From: MED-G105 sp965263305
GTDB lineage: Bacteria > Pseudomonadota > Alphaproteobacteria > Caulobacterales > Parvularculaceae
Reading direction: 5' to 3'
Length of the DNA stretch: 64,000 nucleotides
NCBI GenBank assembly: GCA_965263305.1
Contig: OZ253666.1
Coordinates: 3,224,001-3,288,000 of the forward strand
Part shown: in pieces, positions 9,234 to 18,080 of the stretch
Layout: each line of letters starts with the position of its first letter
Numbering within the stretch: the stretch's first letter is position 1
Notes under the pieces: generated by a model
Database searches by the model: none
Told to the model about the DNA's origin: nothing
What the model saw: only the letters and a program-made list of their open reading frames with translations
Translations under genes and position numbers: made by a program

Positions 9234-9767
9234 ATGTTGAACTTTTTCTTCAACCCAAAGGGACGCGTTTCTCGCAAGGCCTATTGGTTGGGGTTTATGC
9301 TGCCTTTGTTCGGGGTGTCCCTGGCGCTCTCGGCTGGTTTTGCTGCTTACGTATTCAACAATGGCGGTGCGGCTGCGTGGGAGCAGGGGGATCCAAAACT
9401 GCTTGCTGGGACCATCGCTGAAAACCTGATCCTATTATCCACGTTCGCTGCGCCGGTTTATTTGGTCATCGCGTGGTCGTATTTCGCCGTCAGTGTAAAG
9501 CGGTTGCATGACCGCGGCCGGTCATGGTGGTGGATCCTGACGCCGTTAGCGCCGACTATCTTCGCTCAACTCGGCGTTGGCGCGGGGATTTACCTCCAAC
9601 AGACCGCCGGTCCCAATATGATCTCAAACGTGGTCTTTGGTGCGGGCGTGTTCTTCTTGCTCGCAACCGTTGGGACCATCTTTTGGCTGTGCGCCATCAT
9701 GTTCTTCCTGCCCGGCGAAAAGCGGGATAATCAATATGGGGCAAATCCTCTTGAAGCGCCCGCGTAA
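9234..9767 (+). CDS. DUF805 membrane protein
   Basis: 177 residues with about four hydrophobic segments. The N-terminal FFNPKGRVSRKAYWLGF and the conserved VKRLHDRGRSWWWIL identify DUF805, a small inner-membrane family of unknown function. The start ATG 9234 has GGAGAG at 9218-9223; a TTG at 9225 is too close to that site. It sits 26 bases after pdhB and 79 bases before pdhC on the same strand, so it is probably co-transcribed with the dehydrogenase genes. A role in the complex is not implied by the sequence. Confidence 0.85.
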   Translation: MLNFFFNPKGRVSRKAYWLGFMLPLFGVSLALSAGFAAYVFNNGGAAAWEQGDPKLLAGTIAENLILLSTFAAPVYLVIAWSYFAVSVKRLHDRGRSWWWILTPLAPTIFAQLGVGAGIYLQQTAGPNMISNVVFGAGVFFLLATVGTIFWLCAIMFFLPGEKRDNQYGANPLEAPA

Positions 9768-9846
9768 CCGCCGCTATCAACTGATGGTCAATCCGTGGCC
9801 GCAGTTTATTCGTCTAATTTCGAGTTGATCTGAGAGCTGACATATT

Positions 9847-11169
9847 ATGCCGACACCAATCCTGATGCCCGCCCTTTCCCCGACGATGGAAGAGGGAACG
9901 CTCGCCAAATGGAATGTGAAAGAGGGCGATGCTGTGTCTTCCGGCGATGTCATCGCGGAGATCGAAACCGACAAGGCGACCATGGAAGTGGAAGCTGTCG
10001 ATGAAGGGGTCGTCGGGAAGATCTTAATCGAGGCGGGCACTGAGAATGTGAAGGTCAACGCGCCTATCGCCGTTCTGTTAGAGGACGGCGAAAGCGCTGG
10101 CGATATCGATGTTGCATCGATTTCTGGCGCGGCGCCGGCAAGCGCAGCGAATGGCGCTGCCGCAAATGGCATGACCAATGGCGCGGCTACGCCCTCTTCC
10201 GCTGGGCGCCCCTCTGCGCCGGCGCCAGCGCCCGCTGCTGCGCCATCCCCGGCGGGCGATCGGATTTTAGCCTCGCCCCTCGCCAAGCGGATCGCAAAAA
10301 ATGAGGGGGTCGATCTATCCCGTGTAAAGGGAACAGGCCCCCATGGTCGCATCGTGAAACGTGATGTTGAAAGTGCGATAAAGGATGGCGGCGGCGCTCT
10401 AGCCTCAGGTGCGCCAGCAGCCTTCACCCCATCTCCTGCGAGCGTCGACGCGCGGCTTTACCCGCCAGAGAGCTATGAAGCGTTTAAGCTGGACGGAATG
10501 CGTAAGGTGATTGCCAAGCGCCTTTCCCAAAGCTTCAACCAGGAAGTGCCGCATTTCCCACTCAATGTCGATATTGAGCTAGATCAGTTGCTCGCGGTGC
10601 GTAAGCGCATCAATGCGACATCGGCCAAAGAGGGCGATCACGTTTTCAAGTTATCAGTAAACGATTTTATTATTAAAGCGTCGGCAATGGCGCTGAAGGC
10701 GGTGCCGGCCGCTAATGCCACCTATACAGATGAAGCAATTCTTTATCACAAACACGCCGATATTGGTGTCGCCGTGGCGATTGATGGCGGGCTATTAACG
10801 CCTATTGTTTGGCAGGCCGAGGAAAAAGGCCTGAAACAGATTTCTGCTGAAATCAAAGATATGGCGTCCCGCGCGAAAAGCCGAAAACTAAAGCCTGAAG
10901 AATACCAGGGGGGCACGTTCTCCGTTTCGAACCTTGGGATGTTCGGGATCAAATCATTCGCCTCCATCGTGAATCAACCCCACGGCGCGATTATGTCTGT
11001 CGGCGCGGGCGAGGAGCGTGTCGTCGTGAAGAATGGCGAGATGGTTATTGCGACGGTCATGACCGTCACATTGACGTGCGATCACCGGGTGGTTGACGGC
11101 GCCGTTGGCGCAGAATTTTTAACGGCCTTTAAGGGATATCTCGAAGAACCCGCCTCAATGTTGCTCTAA
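9847..11169 (+). CDS. pdhC: Pyruvate dehydrogenase E2, dihydrolipoamide acetyltransferase
   Basis: 440 residues with one lipoyl domain (1-80, Lys43 in ETDKATMEVEA), an Ala/Pro/Gly-rich flexible linker (about 92-137), a peripheral subunit-binding domain (about 140-176: LASPLAKRIAKNEGVDLSRV, GTGPHGRIVKRDVE) and the catalytic acyltransferase domain ending in CDHRVVDGAVGAEFL, with His413 and Asp417 as the expected catalytic residues. It transfers the acetyl group from lipoate to CoA and forms the core of the complex. No lpd (E3) gene follows within the window. Confidence 0.96.
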   Translation: MPTPILMPALSPTMEEGTLAKWNVKEGDAVSSGDVIAEIETDKATMEVEAVDEGVVGKILIEAGTENVKVNAPIAVLLEDGESAGDIDVASISGAAPASAANGAAANGMTNGAATPSSAGRPSAPAPAPAAAPSPAGDRILASPLAKRIAKNEGVDLSRVKGTGPHGRIVKRDVESAIKDGGGALASGAPAAFTPSPASVDARLYPPESYEAFKLDGMRKVIAKRLSQSFNQEVPHFPLNVDIELDQLLAVRKRINATSAKEGDHVFKLSVNDFIIKASAMALKAVPAANATYTDEAILYHKHADIGVAVAIDGGLLTPIVWQAEEKGLKQISAEIKDMASRAKSRKLKPEEYQGGTFSVSNLGMFGIKSFASIVNQPHGAIMSVGAGEERVVVKNGEMVIATVMTVTLTCDHRVVDGAVGAEFLTAFKGYLEEPASMLL

Positions 11170-11193
11170 AACATTGACGTCGCTGCCAGCGTA

Positions 11194-11209
11194 TTAAGAG
11201 AGTGTTAAC
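11194..11209 (+). promoter_or_regulatory. Candidate CtrA binding site (TTAA-N7-TTAAC)
   Basis: TTAA at 11194-11197 and TTAAC at 11205-11209 are separated by exactly 7 bases, the full consensus of the alphaproteobacterial cell-cycle regulator CtrA. It lies in the 187-base gap after pdhC, about 150 bases upstream of the next gene cluster. The match is visible directly; binding is inferred. Confidence 0.55.
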
Positions 11210-11356
11210 GAAAGGTGAGCGTTTCGGACGGAGATTTTCGCCGAAATTGGCGGTCTGGCCGCATTAAATGGGGCGTCTACCCTCGTCGCTTAACATAATC
11301 TACATCATAATTTGCGTTTATGGCGGCTTCGCAGCCTGGTTTGGGAAGTCGTTTTC

Positions 11357-11617
11357 ATGTTGTTTAAATCATCAAATTCCGTGGCGGTTATATTGTCAGC
11401 CGTTATCATCTCATCTGCAACACCAGCGCACGCATATGTTGATCCCGGAACAGGGAGCTTATTGCTCCAGAGCATTATCGGCGGCATCGTGGGCGGTATG
11501 TTCATTATCCGTACTTACTGGGCGCGCTTCAGAGCTTTTCTAAGCGGTCAGCGTGGTGACGTTTCGACCGAAGAAGCAGCCCCTGTTGCGAATGCAGAGG
11601 GCACCCATGAAGCCTGA
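11357..11617 (+). CDS. Small exported/membrane protein with YVDPGTGS motif
   Basis: 86 residues from ATG 11357. A signal peptide (MLFKSSNSVAVILSAVIISS, cleavage expected after TPAHA) is followed by YVDPGTGSLLLQSIIGG and a single hydrophobic helix (IIGGIVGGMFIIRTYW), then a short charged tail. The AYVDPGTGS start of the mature chain is a recurrent motif in small proteins next to polysaccharide or surface-modification genes; no function is established. It overlaps the next gene by 11 bases, so the two are translationally linked. The competing frame 11268-11543 lacks these signals. Confidence 0.75.
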   Translation: MLFKSSNSVAVILSAVIISSATPAHAYVDPGTGSLLLQSIIGGIVGGMFIIRTYWARFRAFLSGQRGDVSTEEAAPVANAEGTHEA

Positions 11618-12998
11618 ACCAGCGTCTTTTCGGGACCCCGCTGGACAAGTCTTTTTCAACGATGACCGTGTTTTTAGAACGATTGCCGCCTCGGCGCTCG
11701 AATCGTTTGAGTTCGCTCAATCCACTGAACCGCTGAAAAAAGCAATCGCGCAAGGGGGGGTCGTTTCCTCCACGCCGTTGACGCCGGACGAACAACAAAC
11801 TCTCGGCGCTGAGGCCGCACTTGTTGTCGAACATCCGCGTTTACCGTTTTTGTCGTACCCGTACGAATGGTCGTTTTCATTGTTGAAGGCGGCTGCGCTG
11901 CACCATCTCGACTTGCAATTGGCCTTACTGCCGAGCGGCGTGTCGCTGAGTGATGCAACTGCATACAATATCCAGTTTCAGGGTGTACGGCCAATCTTCA
12001 TCGACGCCTTATCGTTTCAACGATATGAAGATGGCGACTATTGGACAGCGCATCGTCAGTTCTGTGAGCAATTTTTAAACCCGCTCTTGCTCCACGCGCT
12101 GTTTGGCATCCCGCACAGTGAATGGTATCGCGGCGCTATGGAGGGGGTCTCAACCCCCGCATTGGCCAAACTGATCCCGTTTCACAAGAGATTTTCCTGG
12201 CGTTTACAAACCCATATTTTGATGCCGGCGAGGTTCGACGATCCCTCGCGCGAGGTTGATGTTGATCAGGTCAAAAAATCCTTGCGTAAACCGCTGCCCC
12301 GCCACGCCTACCTTGGAATGCTGCAACAGCTGCGGGACTGGATTTCGGGCATGACCCCGAAGCACGCCAAGAAAACTGTCTGGTCGGATTATGCCGACAA
12401 TAACAGTTATGACGATGAAGAAGCACAAAAGAAAAAATCGTTCATCGCTCAGTTTACCGATAAGTTAAAACCTGAACTGTTGTGGGATCTAGGGTGTAAT
12501 ACGGGGGCGTATTCGGAAACGGCGTTGCAAAACGGGGCAAAGCGCGTGATCGGGTTTGACTATGATCACGGCGCCTTAGAAGGGGCGTATGCCCGGGCGA
12601 AAGCCCGGAACCTTGATTTTCTGCCCTTGTTCCAAGACGCGGCGAACCCGAGCCCCGGACAGGGGTGGCGCAACCTTGAACGCAGCGGTCTTACCACGCG
12701 CAGTGAACAAGCCGATGGGGTGATTGCGCTGGCGTTCACCCACCACCTGGCCATTGGGCGCAATATCCCACTGGATCAGTTAGCGGATTGGCTATGCGGT
12801 TTGGCGCCGAGTGGTGTTATCGAGTTTACACCGAAGAACGACAGCATGGTGCAACGTCTATTGGCGTTGCGAGATGATATCTTCCCTGATTATGATCTTG
12901 ACACGTTCAAGGGACACATCGGGCGCCAGGCGCGTATTGTTCGTGTAGAGCAGGTCACTCAATCGGGGCGGGCTCTTATTCATTATGACCGCACCTAA
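11607..12998 (+). CDS. Class I SAM-dependent methyltransferase, NoeA-like
   Basis: 463 residues. The N-terminal half has the conserved family block FRDPAGQVFF, LSYPYEWSFSLLKAAALHHL, YNIQFQGVRPIFIDALSFQR and RQFCEQFLNPLLLHALFG; the second half has a Rossmann methyltransferase with motif I LLWDLGCNTGAYSE and the acidic strand end IGFDYD. It resembles the NoeA-type nodulation-associated methyltransferases; substrate unknown, a sugar or surface polymer being likely from context. The start ATG 11607 follows GAGGGC with about 6-base spacing and overlaps the end of the upstream gene; its own end overlaps the next start by 14 bases. Confidence 0.82.
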   Translation: MKPEPASFRDPAGQVFFNDDRVFRTIAASALESFEFAQSTEPLKKAIAQGGVVSSTPLTPDEQQTLGAEAALVVEHPRLPFLSYPYEWSFSLLKAAALHHLDLQLALLPSGVSLSDATAYNIQFQGVRPIFIDALSFQRYEDGDYWTAHRQFCEQFLNPLLLHALFGIPHSEWYRGAMEGVSTPALAKLIPFHKRFSWRLQTHILMPARFDDPSREVDVDQVKKSLRKPLPRHAYLGMLQQLRDWISGMTPKHAKKTVWSDYADNNSYDDEEAQKKKSFIAQFTDKLKPELLWDLGCNTGAYSETALQNGAKRVIGFDYDHGALEGAYARAKARNLDFLPLFQDAANPSPGQGWRNLERSGLTTRSEQADGVIALAFTHHLAIGRNIPLDQLADWLCGLAPSGVIEFTPKNDSMVQRLLALRDDIFPDYDLDTFKGHIGRQARIVRVEQVTQSGRALIHYDRT

Positions 12999-14676
12999 TA
13001 ACAATATTGAGGGGGCGGCGCGTCCCTCACTCAAAAACCTCACCTATGTCGTGATCGCAAGCGTTGCGATCAGCGCCGCTGCAGCTTTTGGGTTGTTAAA
13101 CGATAACGCCGGCGAAGCAACGATCGGGGATATCCGGCGAATTCTCATCGCGACGACGTTGTTCGGCGTGTTGGGGCCCACATTGTTTTTCATCGCGGGC
13201 GCGAAACTGCGCGCTGCTGCATGGGCGTTCCCAATATTCGCGTTCAGTTTTTTTCAGTGCCATGTTTTTATTCAGGCAACATATGATCTGAGTGGGTCGC
13301 TCATGGCAGCGGGCATTTTCGGCTATCTCGGGCCATTTTTCATTTGGCTTCTCGCATCATTGATCATTGCTCGGGTGAAGGACCTGTCAGTTCTAGGATT
13401 TTTTGCCTTGGCCGGTGGCGCTATGGCGCTCGTCAGTGGCGCTCAAGCCTTTTTACAAGGAGAGACGCCGTCAGAAAAAGCGCGGATCAATACAGCCCTA
13501 GCGTCCTATACAGCGCCAATTTCTCTCAACGTTGAGGCTGAGAATGCCCCGGATATCATCTACATTGTTCCGGATCGATATGGGGCCGAAGAAACGCTAA
13601 ATCAGGTTTACGGCGCCAATTTGGGGGCCTTCCATCAGGCGCTAGAGACGAGAGGTTTCTACCGGGCTCCAAATGCCCGAGCGAATTACGCGAGGACCTT
13701 TCAGTCATTAGCATCAACAATGAACTTGAACATGCTCGACGACATTGCGGATGAATTGGGCGCCGAGAGTAACAATTCGACGCCGATCTATCGAGCTTTG
13801 CAGAACAATGTTGTCCAGCGCTCTCTTCGTGCAGCAGGTTATGAGTTTATTTATGTCGGCAACTGGTGGTCGCCCGCACGTCATAATCCCTATGCAGATA
13901 TAAATTACTACGGTGCAAGGGACTTTAAGTCGTCGCTCACAGAGATTGAGTCAACATTTCTGCGCGTGACGCCGATGCAGTTTTTCTTACCCATCTTTAT
14001 CAAAAGCACGGTGACGGAATGTGACCGGCTGAAAAACCAGTTGGCGTACCTTAAAAAGGTGAGGGCGCAATCCGATCGGCCTGTTTTTGTCTTTGCTCAT
14101 CTTACCATGCCCCATGACCCCATCACGATGGACCGGCAAGGGCGATGCATCCCTGAAATCCGCTATGATAGTTTCCCATTTACACGGTCATCGACATGGC
14201 CTGTGTTTCGCGACGCGTTTCGCGATTATCTTGGCCATTTGAACGATCAGCTGATTGAGATCTTCGATGCGGCCAAAGCCGCCGACACCCCGCGCCCATT
14301 TATATTCGCCATACAATCCGATGAGGGACCGTTCCCGAAACGGCTCCGCGAAAACATGGATATGGAGATGCACGATTTAAAATCCCACGAAGTACGCGAC
14401 AAATTTGGAATATTAAACACCATCTTTTGGGATGAAGATCTCTACGGCCCGCCCATGCTCTCAGACACGCCGCTGAACAATTGGAGGATCATCTTTTCGC
14501 GCATTTTTGATGCCGATATGCCGATGATCGAAGACGAACGCTCATTGATGTTGCGGAGTATGTCCCGTCTTTATGATCTGCGCGACGTCACACAAACTCT
14601 TAAAGACGATGATAGTGAGCCGCATCCAACGCGGGATAGGATTGGCGATCTCTCCCTCGTCGAACCGAAAGAATAA
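12985..14676 (+). CDS. Membrane-anchored sulfatase-like / alkaline-phosphatase-fold hydrolase
   Basis: 563 residues. The first ~160 hold about five transmembrane helices (YVVIASVAISAAAAFGL, ILIATTLFGVLGPTLFFIAG, FPIFAFSFFQCHVFI, FGYLGPFFIWLLASLIIA, VLGFFALAGGAMALVSGA), followed by a large domain starting PDIIYIVPDRYGAEETL, which resembles the metal-binding first strand of sulfatases and phosphoethanolamine transferases. FVFAHLTMPHDPITMD would hold further metal ligands. The usual Cys/Ser-x-Pro-x-Arg sulfatase signature is not seen. The domain may face the periplasm and act on lipid or glycan head groups; this is inferred from the fold and from the neighbouring methyltransferase it overlaps by 14 bases. 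Confidence 0.7.
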   Translation: MTAPNNNIEGAARPSLKNLTYVVIASVAISAAAAFGLLNDNAGEATIGDIRRILIATTLFGVLGPTLFFIAGAKLRAAAWAFPIFAFSFFQCHVFIQATYDLSGSLMAAGIFGYLGPFFIWLLASLIIARVKDLSVLGFFALAGGAMALVSGAQAFLQGETPSEKARINTALASYTAPISLNVEAENAPDIIYIVPDRYGAEETLNQVYGANLGAFHQALETRGFYRAPNARANYARTFQSLASTMNLNMLDDIADELGAESNNSTPIYRALQNNVVQRSLRAAGYEFIYVGNWWSPARHNPYADINYYGARDFKSSLTEIESTFLRVTPMQFFLPIFIKSTVTECDRLKNQLAYLKKVRAQSDRPVFVFAHLTMPHDPITMDRQGRCIPEIRYDSFPFTRSSTWPVFRDAFRDYLGHLNDQLIEIFDAAKAADTPRPFIFAIQSDEGPFPKRLRENMDMEMHDLKSHEVRDKFGILNTIFWDEDLYGPPMLSDTPLNNWRIIFSRIFDADMPMIEDERSLMLRSMSRLYDLRDVTQTLKDDDSEPHPTRDRIGDLSLVEPKE

Positions 14677-14705
14677 CGTTGAGGGTTTCCAAATCGTTGC
14701 CAACA

Positions 14706-14739
14706 AAAAACGCTCCGGCCAAAAAGCCGGAGCGTTTTT
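14706..14739. terminator. Bidirectional rho-independent terminator
   Basis: Perfect 14-base arms AAAAACGCTCCGGC / GCCGGAGCGTTTTT around the 6-base loop CAAAAA. A/T runs at both ends let it work for both convergent genes (hydrolase on plus, TonB receptor on minus). Confidence 0.92.
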
Positions 14740-14759
14740 CATTCGCGCGTAGATTGCTC

Positions 14760-17027
14760 TTAGAAGTTGATAGTCGCGGAGACGCCCCAAATGCGGGGTT
14801 CGTTGACGAAACCGGTTAGGTTGTTGAAATCGATACCACCACGGACATTCTCTGCATCGAGAATATTGCGAGCGAAGAGAGCGAGATCAACACGGCCATC
14901 GTCGATGGAGTAGCCCAGCTTGGCGCCGCCTTCCACATTGCCGTTGGAGTTAAACTCCGCTGACTCAAACAGGAAGAAGTTCGTGTCCCCCTGGAACGCC
15001 CAATCCGTGAAGAAATAGATCTCGTTGCTATCGCTCACAGGAATGCTGTAGCGGGCGGCGACGTTCCAGATGATTTCAGGCGCCTGAGGGAAGGGGTTGC
15101 CCGTAATGAGGGCGTTACCCAAAGCGTCCAGCGGGTCGATTACCGTACAGCCGCCCCCGCAAGGCGCGACGGTCAGGCCTTCCTCGGTGATTTCTGTATC
15201 GTTGTAGCTAAAGCCGGCGGTGACGAGGAAATTCTCCGTCAACAATGCTTCAGCATCGATCTCCACCCCAAAGCCGCGCCCGTCAGCGTTCACGAGTTGG
15301 TTGAAGTTGCCAAGCCCACCAATCGCAGAGAACTGGAGGTCGTTGGCATCATAGTAAAACCCGGTGGCGTTCAGACGCGCGCGATTATCGAAGAAAACGC
15401 CCTTGATGCCGGCCTCATATGACAAGATCGTTTCCGATGTCGCCGTGGTTGGTTGGCCGAAGAAGGCGACATCGCGGCCCTGAATTGTCGGCGCCCGGAA
15501 GCCGCGCGCAACGCGGGCGAAAACCGTGACATCATCTGAGAGGCCATAATTAAGGGCTACATCCCAGGTGACTTTTTCATCAGAGACTTCAACATCTGGC
15601 GTCGGCAGATTAACGACAACGCCCGTGAAGTCTTTGTCGTCCTCGGTGTACCGGACACCGCCCGTGAACGTCAGACGGTCGGTGATGTCATAGCTGCCCT
15701 GACCGAAAATCGCCCATGAATCGTTCGTATGACGCACGGTGGTCAATGGCGGGAAACCGTCGCCGACGGTTGAGATCGTGAAATCACTGTCAAAGTAGAA
15801 AAAGCCAACTTGCCACCGGAAAGGGCCGTCAGATGTTGAGGCGAGGCGAATTTCTTGGGTGAACTGGTCAAGATCGTCGAGGCCATCGGTTGTATCCGAC
15901 GGGAACGGAATGAAACCAGGGAATGATCCGCCGGGGAGGAAGGAGCCGCCGTCGATATCGCCGCGTGAGGATCCGTTGGCGGTTTCAAACGCGGTAATCG
16001 AAATGAGGTCGGCGAACCCTAGATCAAGTGTGACGCGGCCAGATAGGCCAAATTGATCATAGGACTGAGGATTGCCTGCCCCGCCATCAAAAAAGACGAG
16101 TTCTCGATCAAAGTTCTCGTTCAACTCGTTATTGCCGGGCCCTAAGACATTGGCGCGGAAGATCGTGGAAGTGCCTTCGATGTTTCTCGCGTGGACGTTG
16201 AGGAGGGCGCTGACCCGTTCGGTTGGTGTGTAAAGAAGCTGCAGTCGGCCGGCGATGTCTTGGAAGCCGCCGAGCACATCCTCTTCATTGGTGAAACCAT
16301 TGTCGATGTAGTCATCGCGCTGGGAAAAGAGGCCAGAGGCGCGGTAGGAGAGAACGCCGGGGATCAAGGGACCGCCAACGCCGCCTTCAACGCGGGTCGA
16401 AAAAAAGCGTCCTAAAGAGCCCGAGATGTACCCGCCAAATTCGTCTGAGGGTTTTGCCGTATCGAACTTGATGGTGCCGGCCGGGGTGTTCCGCCCGAAT
16501 AGGGTCCCTTGAGGGCCGCGGAGAATCTCAATGTTTTCAATATCAAAGAGCGGGAAGCTTTTAAGGACAACGTTTTCAAGGACGACTTCGTCCTGGATAA
16601 TCGACACCGGCTGTGACGCGGCAAGGTCAAAGTCTGTATTGCCAAGGCCACGGATGTAAAAGCGCGGCGCGACGCGACCGTTTGATGATTCTGCGTAAAG
16701 GCCCGGCACGCGGGTCGCTAACGCCAGGATATCGTCACCGCCGGCGAGGAAGTTGGCGAGGTTTTCTTTCGGTAATACGGTCAGGGAAATCGGAACATCC
16801 TGCTGATCCTCTTCCCGGCGCTGGGCCGTGACCACAATACGGTCCAGACCGCTATCATCAACCACGTCTTGGGCTTGCACAGCGCTTGGCGTTGCGACCG
16901 CGGCCACGAGGCTGAGCGCCGATGACCAGCCTAAGAGCGTTGCGGCGCTTTTTCGCTGCCAGCGCGTTGAAGTTACTTCGCTTTTTGAAGATACTAATGT
17001 CTGCGCATCGCGCATCAAATCCGTCAT
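14760..17027 (-). CDS. TonB-dependent outer-membrane receptor
   Basis: About 755 residues from ATG 17027. A long N-terminal signal region (WQRKSAATLLGWSSALSLVA ... AVQAQD) is followed by the TonB-box-like DRIVVTAQRREEDQQDVPIS, the plug domain (PGLYAESSNGRVAPRFYIRG, EILRGPQGTLFGRNTPAGTI) and a beta-barrel that ends in GVSATINF with a terminal Phe, as outer-membrane barrels do. These receptors import siderophores, vitamin B12, sugars or other large nutrients with energy from TonB-ExbBD. The sequence type is common in sphingomonad- and Caulobacter-like bacteria, where it often takes up carbohydrate or aromatic substrates. It lies downstream of the oxidase/aminotransferase/sulfotransferase row on the same strand, but with a 280-base gap. 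ATG 17015 is an alternative start. Confidence 0.93.
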   Translation of the reverse strand: MTDLMRDAQTLVSSKSEVTSTRWQRKSAATLLGWSSALSLVAAVATPSAVQAQDVVDDSGLDRIVVTAQRREEDQQDVPISLTVLPKENLANFLAGGDDILALATRVPGLYAESSNGRVAPRFYIRGLGNTDFDLAASQPVSIIQDEVVLENVVLKSFPLFDIENIEILRGPQGTLFGRNTPAGTIKFDTAKPSDEFGGYISGSLGRFFSTRVEGGVGGPLIPGVLSYRASGLFSQRDDYIDNGFTNEEDVLGGFQDIAGRLQLLYTPTERVSALLNVHARNIEGTSTIFRANVLGPGNNELNENFDRELVFFDGGAGNPQSYDQFGLSGRVTLDLGFADLISITAFETANGSSRGDIDGGSFLPGGSFPGFIPFPSDTTDGLDDLDQFTQEIRLASTSDGPFRWQVGFFYFDSDFTISTVGDGFPPLTTVRHTNDSWAIFGQGSYDITDRLTFTGGVRYTEDDKDFTGVVVNLPTPDVEVSDEKVTWDVALNYGLSDDVTVFARVARGFRAPTIQGRDVAFFGQPTTATSETILSYEAGIKGVFFDNRARLNATGFYYDANDLQFSAIGGLGNFNQLVNADGRGFGVEIDAEALLTENFLVTAGFSYNDTEITEEGLTVAPCGGGCTVIDPLDALGNALITGNPFPQAPEIIWNVAARYSIPVSDSNEIYFFTDWAFQGDTNFFLFESAEFNSNGNVEGGAKLGYSIDDGRVDLALFARNILDAENVRGGIDFNNLTGFVNEPRIWGVSATINF

Positions 17028-17306
17028 GCCACCTGTTTCCCGAATTGATTGGTCGATTAATAAAACAGTCCCTGCTCGCGGTGCTCTGAAGAGTGCATAA
17101 ACGTCGACATCTGCGTTTATTGCTGGCTTCAACAGAACACCGGACCCTTTCGGCACATAACCGATTGACGACGTTTTTTTAAAGGACTTATGACATTGCG
17201 CGCGTGAAAACCCGGGCTTATGTGGCGCCGCCGCATCGATTTGTGACGATGTCGACGGCGAAGCCGACGGTTTTTTCTTGGTTGGTGGGGAAAACCGCGA
17301 GCGCGC

Positions 17307-18077
17307 CTATATCCGTAACCGGCGCTCGTGAAGGAATTCATAGGCTGGTGTTGATAGCGCCGCCGCTGATTCGAGGTCGGGCGTCAGAACTGGCGGCGCG
17401 GCGGCGGGGGCTTGGCGAAACCCGGTTGAGTTTTCCACAACGTCGTACCAATGGGCAGCCCATGGGCCATCGCTTGATCGCCGGCCATTCGGCCAAGATT
17501 GCATGTGCTCGGCAATCTCAGCGGTAAAGGGAATATCGAGGGTTTCACACAAGGACGCCAGCATCGGTCCAGGCGCTGCGAGGATGTCTTGGGCGTCAAC
17601 GATGGGGCAGGGATGACCCATGCCCGACAAATGCTCAAAAATGCGGAGCATTAGAGCGTAACTCTGCGCAATTGGCGCGACGTCATCATATTTGTTTTTG
17701 AAGGACGCCACCATGCGCCGTGGATCGCGGATGAGTAAAATCGTGCGGTGCTGTTCAATCCAATCAAAGAACCAATGCGGGGTCACCATGGAGGCTGCGC
17801 CGTCAGCGGTCGGTTCGACAAAGTGGTAAGCGATATGCTTGCAAAAGGTGAACGGATGGTCCGCCTCGTTGATCCATGCAAGCGCGTTGTCATCTGTTGT
17901 CGGGTACTGTGTCAGGATCTCGTCGCGACAAGGATGGGGCGCACCTGTCTTTGAGAGATATACCCCGTAGAACGGTTCATCATAAACAGCTGTATCAGGA
18001 CGGTTCTCAAAAGCGCGCATCATTGTTGTTGAAATATTGCGCGGCCCGGACCACATAGAAATAATATTGGACCGCAT
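17307..18077 (-). CDS. Sulfotransferase-like protein
   Basis: 256 residues. The N-terminus IISMWSGPRNISTTMMRAFE fits the 5'-phosphosulfate loop of PAPS-dependent sulfotransferases, and TILLIRDPRRMVASFKNKYD fits the 3'-phosphate-binding strand. Such enzymes move sulfate from PAPS to an alcohol or amine acceptor; here the acceptor is unknown and some members of this group may have other roles. Its start is only 3 bases past the stop of the class IV aminotransferase gene, so they are translationally coupled and likely act in one pathway. Confidence 0.75.
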   Translation of the reverse strand: MRSNIISMWSGPRNISTTMMRAFENRPDTAVYDEPFYGVYLSKTGAPHPCRDEILTQYPTTDDNALAWINEADHPFTFCKHIAYHFVEPTADGAASMVTPHWFFDWIEQHRTILLIRDPRRMVASFKNKYDDVAPIAQSYALMLRIFEHLSGMGHPCPIVDAQDILAAPGPMLASLCETLDIPFTAEIAEHMQSWPNGRRSSDGPWAAHWYDVVENSTGFRQAPAAAPPVLTPDLESAAALSTPAYEFLHERRLRI

Positions 18078-18080
18078 TTG

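Noticed and set aside
11268..11543. Open frame overlapping the small exported protein gene
   Set aside because: No ribosome site or domain; the alternative frame has a signal peptide, a known YVDPGTGS motif and overlap coupling to the next gene.
17243..17277. Possible terminator GTCGACGGC-GAA-GCCGACGG-T6
   Set aside because: Only four base pairs form next to the loop, and no plus-strand gene ends before it.
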